Shown here piece by piece: positions 24,563 to 32,303 of a DNA stretch of 64,000 nt. The stretch comes from Streptomyces corynorhini (GTDB lineage: Bacteria > Actinomycetota > Actinomycetes > Streptomycetales > Streptomycetaceae). The DNA lies in the NCBI RefSeq assembly GCF_003346515.1, contig NZ_QQNA01000054.1:1-64000 (forward strand). The letters run 5' to 3'. A program made the position numbers and the translations under genes. Position 1 is the stretch's first letter, and the number at the start of each line of letters is the position of its first letter. The notes beneath the pieces are model-generated. The model was given only the letters and a program-made list of their open reading frames with translations. It did no database searches and was not told the DNA's origin.

Positions 24563-25153
24563 ATGACGCCAGTACGAGCCACCCCGCCCCGTCCGGCGAC
24601 GCCGGAGCCCACCGCCGCCCCCGCGCCCCACACCGTGGCCGAACTCGTCCGCGCGCTGCTTCCGCTCGTGCGCGCGGAGGCGGCGGCCGAGGCCCCGTCG
24701 GCCGGGATGGACCCGGGCGACCTCGAACAGGGCGTCTGGGTAAAGCTGCTGGAGCGGCCGGCCGACGCGGGTACGCCGGGCGACCCGGCCCGGTGGGTGC
24801 GGGACGCCGTACGCGCGCAGGCGCGCCGGGCCAGGCGCACCGCAGCCCGCGAACACCGCTACCGCCGCCACGACGAGCCCGCGACCGGTGACGAGTCCGA
24901 CCCGGAGCGGGCCGCGCTGCGCACCGACCGGCAGCGGACGCTGCGCGCGGCCGTCGGCCGCACCCCGGGCCGCTGCCCGCTCGTCCTGACGGCGATGCTG
25001 TCGCCCGCGGACCCCACCTACCGTGAGATCGCCGGGGAGTTGGGTATGTCACAGGGAAGTTTGGGCCCCTTGCGCTCCAGATGTCTGGGATGCCTCCGCC
25101 GAATGCTCGCCGCCGAGATTGCGGCCGCTGAACTCGGGGGAAAGGAGCGATAG
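24563..25153 (+). CDS. Small sigma-70-family (ECF-like) sigma factor
   Basis: 196 residues. The middle has a region-2-like segment (DPGDLEQGVWVKLLERP...ARWVRDAVRAQARRARR), and the C-terminal region-4-like helix-turn-helix is YREIAGELGMSQGSLGPLRSRCLGCLRRM. The N-terminal 25 residues are Pro/Ala-rich. No anti-sigma gene is adjacent; the next gene is a GNAT protein 36 bases on. Short Streptomyces proteins of this kind are annotated as sigma factors but promoter recognition is unproven. Confidence 0.8.
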   Translation: MTPVRATPPRPATPEPTAAPAPHTVAELVRALLPLVRAEAAAEAPSAGMDPGDLEQGVWVKLLERPADAGTPGDPARWVRDAVRAQARRARRTAAREHRYRRHDEPATGDESDPERAALRTDRQRTLRAAVGRTPGRCPLVLTAMLSPADPTYREIAGELGMSQGSLGPLRSRCLGCLRRMLAAEIAAAELGGKER

Positions 25154-25189
25154 ACAATCGGCGGACAAGTGAGCGGGAGGCATGCACAC

Positions 25190-25693
25190 ATGGGCATGAG
25201 CGTGACCATCTCAGCGGCGAGTGCGCAGGACGCGGAACAGATCCTGAAGCTCCAGTACCTGTGCTACCAGAACGAGGCGGAGCTGTACGGCGACTACACC
25301 ATCGAGCCGCTCACCCAGACCCTCGACGACCTGCGGGCCGAACTCGACCGCGGCCACGGCCTGGTGGCGCGCCTGGGCGACGAGGTGGTGGCCTCGGTGC
25401 GCGGCTCCGTCGACGCGACGGGCACCGCCCGTATCGCCAAACTGATCGTCCATCCGAGGCTGCGCCGGCACGGCCTCGGCGGGCGGCTCCTGGACGCCAT
25501 CGAGACGCACTTCGCGGCCGAGCCGGCCGCCCGGCGCTTCCAGCTGTTCACCGGCCACCGCGGCGAGGGCGGCCTACGGCTGTACCGCAGCCGGGGCTAC
25601 GCGCCCGTCGCGACCGAGGAGGCAGGGCCCAAGGTGCGGCTCGTCACGCTGGAGAAGTCGGCCGGTGCCGGGGCGTACATGGCCAGCGCCTGA
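25190..25693 (+). CDS. GNAT-family N-acetyltransferase
   Basis: 167-residue single-domain GNAT. The acetyl-CoA-binding signature is ARIAKLIVHPRLRRHGLGGRLL followed by the GLRLYRSRGYAPV strand-helix. ATG 25190 is preferred because GGGAGG lies nine bases before it; GTG 25169 and ATG 25196 are alternatives. Substrate unknown. It follows the small sigma factor gene on the same strand. Confidence 0.85.
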   Translation: MGMSVTISAASAQDAEQILKLQYLCYQNEAELYGDYTIEPLTQTLDDLRAELDRGHGLVARLGDEVVASVRGSVDATGTARIAKLIVHPRLRRHGLGGRLLDAIETHFAAEPAARRFQLFTGHRGEGGLRLYRSRGYAPVATEEAGPKVRLVTLEKSAGAGAYMASA

Positions 25694-25750
25694 CGCGCGG
25701 GCGGAATCCCCGGCCGCGGACGGACGACGGCGCAGGGGATTCCGCCTCCC

Positions 25751-25816
25751 GGACCACCTGGGACCAGCCGGACCACCTGGGACCAGCCGGATCACCGGGA
25801 CCACCTGGGACCACCC
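25751..25816. repeat. 19-bp tandem repeat in convergent gap
   Basis: ggaccacctgggaccagcc occurs twice in tandem (25751-25788), then a partial unit and a third full copy (25798-25816), between the GNAT gene and the membrane protein gene. Confidence 0.85.
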
Positions 25817-25843
25817 GGACCTCCCGGCGGCGCCCCGGGCCCG

Positions 25844-26296
25844 TCACCGACGCGTCGCCCGCCCGCGCAGCCACAGGATGCCGGTGACGGGCAGCAGCAC
25901 CGGGATGAAGAGATAGCCCATGCCGTAGTCCGACCAGACCGTCGCGTCGGGGAACGCCGAGGGCGCCACGAGCGTCCAGGTGCCGACGATCAGCACCCCC
26001 GCCAGCTCGGCGGCGCAGCACGCCAGCGCGATCCTGCGCGCCGTCTCGCCGCCCCGGACGAGGGTGTACGTGATGAACGCGTAGACGACGGCGGCCACCC
26101 CGGAGAGCGCGTAGGCCAGCGGAGCGCGGTCGAACTCGGTGGCGATCTGGTAGGCGGACCGCGAGACCGCGCCGACCGACATCACCCCGTACAGCCACAG
26201 CAGCAGCAGCCCCGGCCCCTTGACCAGCCGGACACCCGGCCCCGGACCCGGCCCTGTCCCGGACTCGGAGTCGGACCCGGGCACCTCGGTCGTCAT
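25844..26296 (-). CDS. Four-helix membrane protein of unknown function
   Basis: 150 residues with a short acidic Pro/Gly N-terminus and four hydrophobic segments (LLLLWLYGVMSVGAV; ALSGVAAVVYAFITYTLV; IALACCAAELAGVLIVGTW; GYLFIPVLLPVTGILWL). No enzymatic motif. ATG 26296 with GGAAAGG upstream is chosen. It follows another small membrane protein gene by only four bases, so the two are probably translated together and may form a complex. Confidence 0.75.
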   Translation of the reverse strand: MTTEVPGSDSESGTGPGPGPGVRLVKGPGLLLLWLYGVMSVGAVSRSAYQIATEFDRAPLAYALSGVAAVVYAFITYTLVRGGETARRIALACCAAELAGVLIVGTWTLVAPSAFPDATVWSDYGMGYLFIPVLLPVTGILWLRGRATRR

Positions 26297-26300
26297 GTCG

Positions 26301-26660
26301 TCAGCCTTTCCAGATGTCATGGAGCCGCACCTCCAGCACCGCCAGCACGACCGCACCCGCCGCGACCGTCACCGAGCCCCAGCGGGTCCGCTCGGTGAGC
26401 GAGAGGAAGCCGGCGGCCGGCACGGCGAAGAGCGCGCCGATCAGGTACGAGACGAAGATCACCGAGCCGTCGTGCGCCTGCTCGCCGCGAGCCAGCCGCA
26501 CGACCCCGACCACCAGCTGGGCCAGTGCCAGCACCGTCACCACGGCCATGCCGATGAAGTGCCAGTCCTTCGTGGGCTGGTCCCGGTAGGCGGCGTGCGC
26601 GCACCAGGCGGCGAGAGCGAGAGCGGCCACGGAGAGGGCGACCGTCAGGGCGACGAGCAT
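26301..26660 (-). CDS. Small four-helix membrane protein
   Basis: 119 residues with four hydrophobic helices (MLVALTVALSVAALALAAW; WHFIGMAVVTVLALAQLVVGVV; FVSYLIGALFAVPAAGFL; VTVAAGAVVLAVLEV). ATG 26660 starts right at the first helix; the open frame upstream overlaps the divergent HAD gene and is dropped. Unknown function; operon with 25844-26296. Confidence 0.72.
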   Translation of the reverse strand: MLVALTVALSVAALALAAWCAHAAYRDQPTKDWHFIGMAVVTVLALAQLVVGVVRLARGEQAHDGSVIFVSYLIGALFAVPAAGFLSLTERTRWGSVTVAAGAVVLAVLEVRLHDIWKG

Positions 26661-26730
26661 GGCCCTGAGCGTATTACGGGGTAAGGCGCGCGAAGCGCGC
26701 ACCCCCGCACGGCCGCCTCCCGCCGCCACG

Positions 26731-26736
26731 TAGGGT
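26731..26736 (+). promoter_or_regulatory. -10 box for leaderless HAD gene
   Basis: TAGGGT, 7 bases before the ATG at 26744, which has no ribosome binding site. Confidence 0.5.
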
Positions 26737-26743
26737 CGGTCCA

Positions 26744-27391
26744 ATGACGATCCACGCCGAAGCCCTGCTGTTCGACAACGACGGAACCCTCGTCTCCTCC
26801 CTGGCCTCGGTGACCCGCTGCTGGACCCGATGGGCGCAGGAGTACGGCATCACGGCCGAGGAGTTCGCCCGGGTCGGGCTGCACGGCCGCCCCGCCGCCG
26901 AGATAGCCGCCGACCTGCTGCCCGCCGACCGGGTCGACGAAGCCGTGGCCCGCATCGAGCAGCTGGAGGTCGACGACGTCGCCGGGGGCGTCGTGCTCCT
27001 GCCCGGCACCGCCGAGCTGCTCGCGGCCCTGCCCGCCGAGCGCTGGGCCGTGGTGACCTCGGCGACCCGGCGGCTGGCCGAGGCGCGGCTCGGCGCGGTG
27101 GGCCTGCGGCCCAAGACGATGGTCGTCGCGGACGACATCACCCGGGGGAAGCCCGACCCGGAGCCCTATCTGCTCGGGGCCGCGCGCCTCGGGGTGGACC
27201 CGGCGCGCTGCGTGGTCTTCGAGGACGCTCCCGCGGGGCTCGAATCCGCGCGCGCCGCCGGAATGCGGACCGTGGCCTTGACCACAACGCACGACCGATC
27301 CGAGCTGGACGCCGACCTGGTCGTACCCGATCTCTCCGCCCTGTCCGTGCAGGTCACCGCAGGGGGCGTGGAGATCCGCGGCGCAGCCTGA
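26744..27391 (+). CDS. HAD-superfamily (subfamily IA) sugar-phosphatase-like hydrolase
   Basis: 215 residues. Motif I is LFDNDGTLV (nucleophile Asp plus general acid Asp), motif II VVTSATRRL, motif III Lys in ITRGKPDPEPYLLGA and motif IV VFEDAPAGLESARAAGM. This pattern matches beta-phosphoglucomutase/2-deoxyglucose-6-phosphatase-like enzymes that act on sugar phosphates. Likely leaderless start (TAGGGT seven bases upstream). Confidence 0.88.
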   Translation: MTIHAEALLFDNDGTLVSSLASVTRCWTRWAQEYGITAEEFARVGLHGRPAAEIAADLLPADRVDEAVARIEQLEVDDVAGGVVLLPGTAELLAALPAERWAVVTSATRRLAEARLGAVGLRPKTMVVADDITRGKPDPEPYLLGAARLGVDPARCVVFEDAPAGLESARAAGMRTVALTTTHDRSELDADLVVPDLSALSVQVTAGGVEIRGAA

Positions 27392-27837
27392 AGGCGGCCT
27401 CCCGGCCCGGTGCCCCGGGCCGGGGTGTCCATATGACGTAATGAATCGTCCCGCTATGCGGACAACCTCGATCGCGCCCCCCTTCGGTCTGTTTTACTTA
27501 CCGCATGACCACGACGAGCCACCGCGCCCCCGCGACCGAGGCGATCACCACGCCCGGTGCTCGTTGTCTGTGTCGAATGTGCGCCATCTGAGGGCCCCTG
27601 CCTGAGCCTCGCGCCCCGAAGCGAGACCCGACAGCCCCGCGCGGCCGCCCCCCTTCCGTACGCCATGAAGCCCCTGCCGTCAGCCAGGGACGTCGACGGC
27701 GCCCGGCCAGGACCGCCCCCGCGCACCCGCCGGCTCACCGGTCACCCACCGCGACGCCGACGTGCTGCGCGGCCATGATGAATGCCCCGTGCCGGCGTAC
27801 CCCCCGCCGCGCACTCGACAGTGACGGATACCCCTCT
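27392..27837. promoter_or_regulatory. metN upstream region with leader
   Basis: 446 bases without a long gene. It holds the short leader ORF at 27505-27591, a small hairpin (ctcgc/gcgag, about 27608-27625) and about 200 bases of GC-rich sequence before metN. I looked for, and could not find, the conserved cores of SAM riboswitches. Confidence 0.5.
27505..27591 (+). CDS. Cys/Met-rich leader peptide upstream of metNIQ
   Basis: A 28-residue ORF ending C-L-C-R-M-C-A-I followed by TGA. Two of the three Cys codons are TGT and the Arg between them is CGA, all rare in this GC-rich genome. The ATG lies a few bases after a TTTACTTA sequence that could be a -10 box, so the peptide may be read from a leaderless message. 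Position and composition fit a ribosome-stalling leader that senses Cys-tRNA or Met-tRNA to control the downstream methionine importer. Coding is inferred; the ORF is too short for statistical support. Confidence 0.55.
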   Translation: MTTTSHRAPATEAITTPGARCLCRMCAI

Positions 27838-28881
27838 GTGATCACCACTACGGGCCTGACGAAGGTTTACCGGTCCAGCCAGTCGCGAGGCCGTGAGGTC
27901 ACCGCGCTCGACGGCGTCGACCTGCACGTCCGGGAGGGCGAGGTCTTCGGTGTCGTGGGACAGAGCGGCGCCGGGAAATCCTCCCTCATCCGCTGCGTCA
28001 ACCTCCTCGAACGCCCCACCTCGGGCACCGTGACCGTGGCGGGCCAGGACCTCACCGCCCTCGCGGGACGGGGCCGCCGGGCGGGCACGGAGCTGCGCCG
28101 GGCGCGCAGCTCGATCGGCATGGTCTTCCAGCACTTCAACCTGCTGTCCTCCCGCACGGTCAAGGACAACGTCGAACTCCCGCTGGAGATCCTCGGCGTC
28201 AGCGGCCAGGACCGCTCCCGCCGCGCCCTCGAACTGCTGGACCTGGTCGGTCTCGGCGACAAGGCCAAGGCGTACCCGGCCCAGCTCTCCGGCGGCCAGA
28301 AGCAGCGCGTCGGCATCGCACGCGCCCTGGCGGGCAACCCCAAGGTGCTGCTCTCCGACGAGGCGACCAGCGCGCTCGACCCCGAGACCACCCGCTCCAT
28401 CCTCCAGCTCCTGCGCGACCTCAACCGGCAGCTCGGGCTGACGGTGCTGCTCATCACGCACGAGATGGAGGTCGTCAAGACGATCTGCGACTCGGCGGCG
28501 CTCATGGAGAAGGGCCGTATCGTCGAGTCCGGCACGGTCGCCGAGGTCCTCGCCACCCCCGGCTCCGCGCTCGCCGCGGCGCTCTTCCCGGTCAGCGGCG
28601 ACGCCTCGGGCGACGACCGCACCCTCGTCGACGTGACCTTCCACGGCGACGCCGCGACCCGGCCCGTCATCTCGCGGCTCGCCCGCGTCTACAACATCGA
28701 CATCTCGATCCTCGGCGCCGCGATGGACACCGTCGGCGGCAAGCAGGTCGGCCGGATGCGCATCGAGCTGCCCGGCCGCTACGAGGAGAACGTCGTGCCC
28801 ATCGGATTCCTGCGCGAGCAGGGGCTCCGGATCGAAGTCCTGGGCCAGGAGCCCGAACCGGCGAAGGACGGTGCCAAGTGA
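27838..28881 (+). CDS. metN: Methionine ABC transporter ATP-binding protein
   Basis: 347-residue ATPase of the MetNIQ importer. Walker A is GQSGAGKSS, the signature is LSGGQKQR, and Walker B is VLLSDEATSALD, with the switch His in LLITHEMEV. The C-terminal 90 residues are the NIL (ACT-like) domain that binds methionine and inhibits transport when the cell is replete. GTG 27838 gives the family N-terminus ITTTGLTKVYR; an ATG at 27775 lacks a ribosome binding site. It overlaps metI by GTGA. Confidence 0.95.
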   Translation: MITTTGLTKVYRSSQSRGREVTALDGVDLHVREGEVFGVVGQSGAGKSSLIRCVNLLERPTSGTVTVAGQDLTALAGRGRRAGTELRRARSSIGMVFQHFNLLSSRTVKDNVELPLEILGVSGQDRSRRALELLDLVGLGDKAKAYPAQLSGGQKQRVGIARALAGNPKVLLSDEATSALDPETTRSILQLLRDLNRQLGLTVLLITHEMEVVKTICDSAALMEKGRIVESGTVAEVLATPGSALAAALFPVSGDASGDDRTLVDVTFHGDAATRPVISRLARVYNIDISILGAAMDTVGGKQVGRMRIELPGRYEENVVPIGFLREQGLRIEVLGQEPEPAKDGAK

Positions 28882-29615
28882 CCTGGTCCGAGATGCAGCC
28901 ACTGCTCGCACAGGCGTGTTGGGACACGCTCTACATGGTCGGCTGGTCCACCCTCATCGCGATCGTCGGCGGTCTGCCGCTCGGCATCCTGCTCGTCCTC
29001 ACCGACCGCGGCGGACTGCTCCAGAACACCGTGGCGAACAGGGTGATCGGACAGATCGTGAACGTCGCCCGCTCCATGCCGTTCATCATCCTGATGGTCG
29101 CGCTGATGGGCTTCACACGGATGATCACCGGGACGACGATCGGCCGCGAGGCCGCCATCGTCCCCCTCGCCGTCGGCGCCATCCCCTTCTTCGCCCGCCT
29201 CGTCGAGACGGCCGTCCACGAAGTGGACGGCGGACTGGTCGAAGCCGTGCAGTCGATGGGCGGCAGCACCTGGACCATCGTCCGCAAGGTCCTCGTACCC
29301 GAATCGCTGCCGTCGCTGATCTCCTCCGCGACCACCACCGTCGTCGCTCTCATCGGCTACTCGGCCATGGCGGGCACCGTCGGCGCCGGTGGCCTCGGCG
29401 ACATCGCCATCCGCTACGGCTACCAGCGATTCGAGACCGGAATGATGTGGATCACCGTGGCGATCCTCGCCGTGGTCATCTCCCTCATCCAGTTCGCCGG
29501 GGACTACAGCGCCCGGCGGCTGCGCCGGCGCGGCGGCCACTCAGGGGCGGCGCCGAAGCTCCGGCTGCTCAAGGCCGGGAAGCCCGCGAAGGCCGAAGCG
29601 GACCAGGCCGCCTGA
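28878..29615 (+). CDS. metI: Methionine ABC transporter permease
   Basis: 245 residues, five or six membrane helices, and the EAA coupling loop EAVQSMGGSTWTIVRKVLVP that docks to MetN. Families of this size begin near WSEMQPLLAQACWDTLYMV, as here. GTG start overlapping the metN stop. The last 30 residues are a basic Ala/Lys-rich tail. Confidence 0.95.
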   Translation: MTWSEMQPLLAQACWDTLYMVGWSTLIAIVGGLPLGILLVLTDRGGLLQNTVANRVIGQIVNVARSMPFIILMVALMGFTRMITGTTIGREAAIVPLAVGAIPFFARLVETAVHEVDGGLVEAVQSMGGSTWTIVRKVLVPESLPSLISSATTTVVALIGYSAMAGTVGAGGLGDIAIRYGYQRFETGMMWITVAILAVVISLIQFAGDYSARRLRRRGGHSGAAPKLRLLKAGKPAKAEADQAA

Positions 29616-29710
29616 CCGCCACCCCGCCCCCTCACCACCCCATACGACGGCGCGTCGCGCCGGACCCTGCCGTTCGCGGGGTCGAGACACCTTCAGGAAA
29701 GGCACTTTTC

Positions 29711-30544
29711 GTGCGTAACGTCACCAAGGTCACCACCGCCGTCCTCGCCGCCGGCGCCCTCACCTTCGGCCTCACCGCCTGCGGCTCGGACAAGGACTCC
29801 GACTCCGCCTCCGACAGCGGCGGCCCGCTCATCGTCGCCGCGAGCCCCACCCCGCACGCCGAGATCCTCGACTTCGTCAAGGACAAGCTGGCCAAGAAGG
29901 CCGGACTCGACCTGGAGGTCAAGGAGTTCACCGACTACGTCACGCCGAACACGGCGACCGAGGACGGGTCGGTGGGCGCCAACTACTTCCAGAACCAGCC
30001 CTACCTGGACGACTTCAACAAGAAGAACGGCACCCACATCGTGCCCGTCGTCACGGTGCACCTGGAGCCGCTCGGCCTCTACTCCCACAAGATCAAGAGC
30101 GTCGACGAACTCAAGAGCGGCGCCACCGTCGCCGTCCCGAACGACACGGTCAACGAGGCGCGGGCGCTCAAGCTCCTCGCCACCAACGGCCTCATCACCC
30201 TCAAGGACGGCGCGGGCAACGACGCGACCATCAAGGACATCGCGAAGAACGACAAGAAGCTCAAGTTCAAGGAGCTGGAGGCGGCCCAGACCCCGCGCTC
30301 CCTGGACGACGTGGACGCCGCCGTGATCAACGGCAACTACGCCATCTCCTCCGACCTCAAGCCCTCGAAGGACGCCCTCGTCCTGGAGTCCGCGAAGAAC
30401 AACCCGTACGGCAACTTCCTCGCCGTCAAGGAAGGCAACGAGAAGGACCCGCGCGTCGAGAAGCTCGCCAAGCTCCTCACCTCGCCCGAGGTCAAGAAGT
30501 TCATCGAGGACAAGTACGCCGGCTCCGTCATCCCCTCCTTCTGA
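29711..30544 (+). CDS. metQ: Methionine-binding lipoprotein 1
   Basis: 277-residue NlpA/MetQ-type solute-binding lipoprotein. Signal peptide with lipobox LTAC (FGLTACGSDKD), then the family core EVKEFTDYVTPNTA, GANYFQNQPYLDDFNK and DVDAAVINGNYA. GTG 29711 has AGGAAAGG upstream. It is the first of two consecutive binding-protein genes in the operon. Confidence 0.93.
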   Translation: MRNVTKVTTAVLAAGALTFGLTACGSDKDSDSASDSGGPLIVAASPTPHAEILDFVKDKLAKKAGLDLEVKEFTDYVTPNTATEDGSVGANYFQNQPYLDDFNKKNGTHIVPVVTVHLEPLGLYSHKIKSVDELKSGATVAVPNDTVNEARALKLLATNGLITLKDGAGNDATIKDIAKNDKKLKFKELEAAQTPRSLDDVDAAVINGNYAISSDLKPSKDALVLESAKNNPYGNFLAVKEGNEKDPRVEKLAKLLTSPEVKKFIEDKYAGSVIPSF

Positions 30545-30578
30545 CCCCGCCTCAGCCGACCTCGGAGGAACGCCCACG

Positions 30579-31403
30579 ATGCGTAGCGTCATCCCGGCGG
30601 CAGCCGCCGCGCTGACCCTCGGCCTCGGCCTGACCGCGTGCGGTTCGGGCCAGGACACCGGCGGCGGTGACACCGACACCCTGGTCGTCGGCGCCACCGC
30701 CGTACCGGCGGGCGAGGTCCTCTCGTACATCGAGAAGAACCTCGCCGCCAAGGCCGGCCTCAAGCTGGAGATCAAGGAGTTCACGGACTACGTCCTGCCG
30801 AACACCGCGCTCCAGGAGGGCTCGCTCGACGCGAACCTCTACCAGAACAAGCCCTTCCTCGACGAGTTCAACGCCTCCAAGGGCACCGACCTGGTGCCGG
30901 TGGTCCAGGCGTACCTGCCGCCCATGGGCGTGTACTCGAAGAAGATCACGGACATCGCCCGGCTCGCGGACGGCGCCACCGTCGCCGTGCCCAACGAGAC
31001 CACCAACGAGGGACGAGCCCTCAAACTCCTCGCCGCCAAGGGGATCATCACGCTCAAGGAGGGCGCGGGAACGACCGCCTCCCCCGCGGACGTGGCGAAG
31101 AACCCGAAGCACCTGAAGTTCAAGGAGCTGGAGCCCGCCCAGCTTCCGCGCTCCCTGGACGACGTCGACATCGCCGTCATCAACAACAACTACGCCCAGG
31201 ACGCCGGGCTCAGCCCCGCCGAGAACGCCATCCTCGTCGAGTCCGCGCAGAACAACCCCTACGCGAACGTCCTGGCCGTCAAGAAGGGCGACGAGCACGA
31301 CCCCCGGATCGAGAAGCTCGCCAAGCTCCTCACCTCGCCCGAGGTCGTGAAATTCATCGAGACCACGTACAAGGGCTCGGTCCTGCCCGTCACTTCGGGC
31401 TGA
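30579..31403 (+). CDS. metQ: Methionine-binding lipoprotein 2
   Basis: 274 residues with lipobox LTAC (LGLTACGSGQD) and the MetQ core EIKEFTDYVLPNTA, DANLYQNKPFLDEFN and DVDIAVINNNYA. It resembles its neighbour throughout, indicating tandem duplication followed by divergence. GGAGGAA precedes the ATG, 34 bases after the first metQ. The pair may differ in affinity or ligand (for example D- and L-methionine), which is inference. Confidence 0.93.
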   Translation: MRSVIPAAAAALTLGLGLTACGSGQDTGGGDTDTLVVGATAVPAGEVLSYIEKNLAAKAGLKLEIKEFTDYVLPNTALQEGSLDANLYQNKPFLDEFNASKGTDLVPVVQAYLPPMGVYSKKITDIARLADGATVAVPNETTNEGRALKLLAAKGIITLKEGAGTTASPADVAKNPKHLKFKELEPAQLPRSLDDVDIAVINNNYAQDAGLSPAENAILVESAQNNPYANVLAVKKGDEHDPRIEKLAKLLTSPEVVKFIETTYKGSVLPVTSG

Positions 31404-31417
31404 CCGCCCAGGCCGCT

Positions 31418-31456
31418 CCACGAGGTCCGCGCCGCCACCCGGTGCGGACCCCGTGG
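31418..31456 (+). terminator. Terminator of metNIQQ operon
   Basis: ccacgaggtccgc (31418-31430) pairs with gcggaccccgtgg (31444-31456) with one mismatch. It sits 15 bases after the second metQ stop, without a T tract, as is usual in Streptomyces. Confidence 0.75.
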
Positions 31457-31549
31457 TGTGACCGGCCCTGCCTTGCTGCCATGCTGGGCAGTTCAGCAGG
31501 CCCGAAGGTTCACCCGGGCCCGACGGTTCCCGAGGTTACGGAGCGGCGC

Positions 31550-32188
31550 ATGGTCAGCACCTTCCCCAACATCTCCATCAGCACGGAGCGGTTGGTGCTG
31601 CGCCCCTTCGAACCGGCCGACATTCCGGCGCACATCGAGATGATGAACGACGAGATGGTCACCGCCTGGACCTCCGTGCCGCACCCCTACACCCGCGAGG
31701 ACGCCGAGCGGTGGGTCGGCTCCATCGCCCCCGCCGAGCGGCTCCAGGGACACGGAATCGCCTTCGCCGTCATCGAGTTCCTCACCCAGCGGCTGGTCGG
31801 CGTCGTCCGGCTGCGCCGCACCAACTGGCACGCGCTCGCCACCGAGGCCGCCTACGTCACCGCCCCCTGGGCCCGCGGCGAGGGATACGCCACCGAATCG
31901 GCCCTCGCCGTCGCCCAATGGCTCTTCCGCGACCAGAAGTTCGAGCGCATCGAAGTGCGCACTCCCGCCGACAACACCGCCTCCCAGCAGGTCGCCCAGA
32001 AGATCGGCTGCATCAGCGAGGGCGTCCTGCGCAACGCGTGGATAGCGCGGACCCAGACCGAGGACGGCGGCTGGACCGACATCCGCACCGACCTCCTCGT
32101 CTGGAGCCTGCTGCCCGAGGACCTCGAAGGCGTCGCCGAACAGATGGCGGACGCCGGCGGCTACGCGTCCTTCACCGACTGGAACTGA
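31550..32188 (+). CDS. GNAT-family N-acetyltransferase (RimJ/RimL-like)
   Basis: 212 residues. STERLVLRPFEPADIPAHI at the N-terminus and APWARGEGYATESALAVAQWLF in the acetyl-CoA site are typical of the RimJ/RimL group that acetylates protein N-termini or small molecules. ATG 31550 has CGGAG before it. Substrate unknown; follows the met operon terminator, so it is likely transcribed separately. Confidence 0.85.
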   Translation: MVSTFPNISISTERLVLRPFEPADIPAHIEMMNDEMVTAWTSVPHPYTREDAERWVGSIAPAERLQGHGIAFAVIEFLTQRLVGVVRLRRTNWHALATEAAYVTAPWARGEGYATESALAVAQWLFRDQKFERIEVRTPADNTASQQVAQKIGCISEGVLRNAWIARTQTEDGGWTDIRTDLLVWSLLPEDLEGVAEQMADAGGYASFTDWN

Positions 32189-32303
32189 CGGCAGCCACCC
32201 ACAGCCGGGACCGGTACTCTCACCCTGCCCCTCCCAGCGCCCCGCCCCACCACGCGCCGGTCACGCCCCGCCCGACCACGACAACTCCAGGAGACTGACG
32301 ACG

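Noticed and set aside
22416-25187. A 923-codon open frame on the minus strand
   Set aside because: Only the C-terminal 223 codons encode an acyltransferase; the rest is antisense to the glycerophosphodiesterase and sigma-factor genes, and a TTG with a good ribosome binding site marks the real start.
27392-27837. SAM riboswitch upstream of metN
   Set aside because: No recognisable conserved core; the Cys/Met-rich short ORF is a better supported regulatory candidate.
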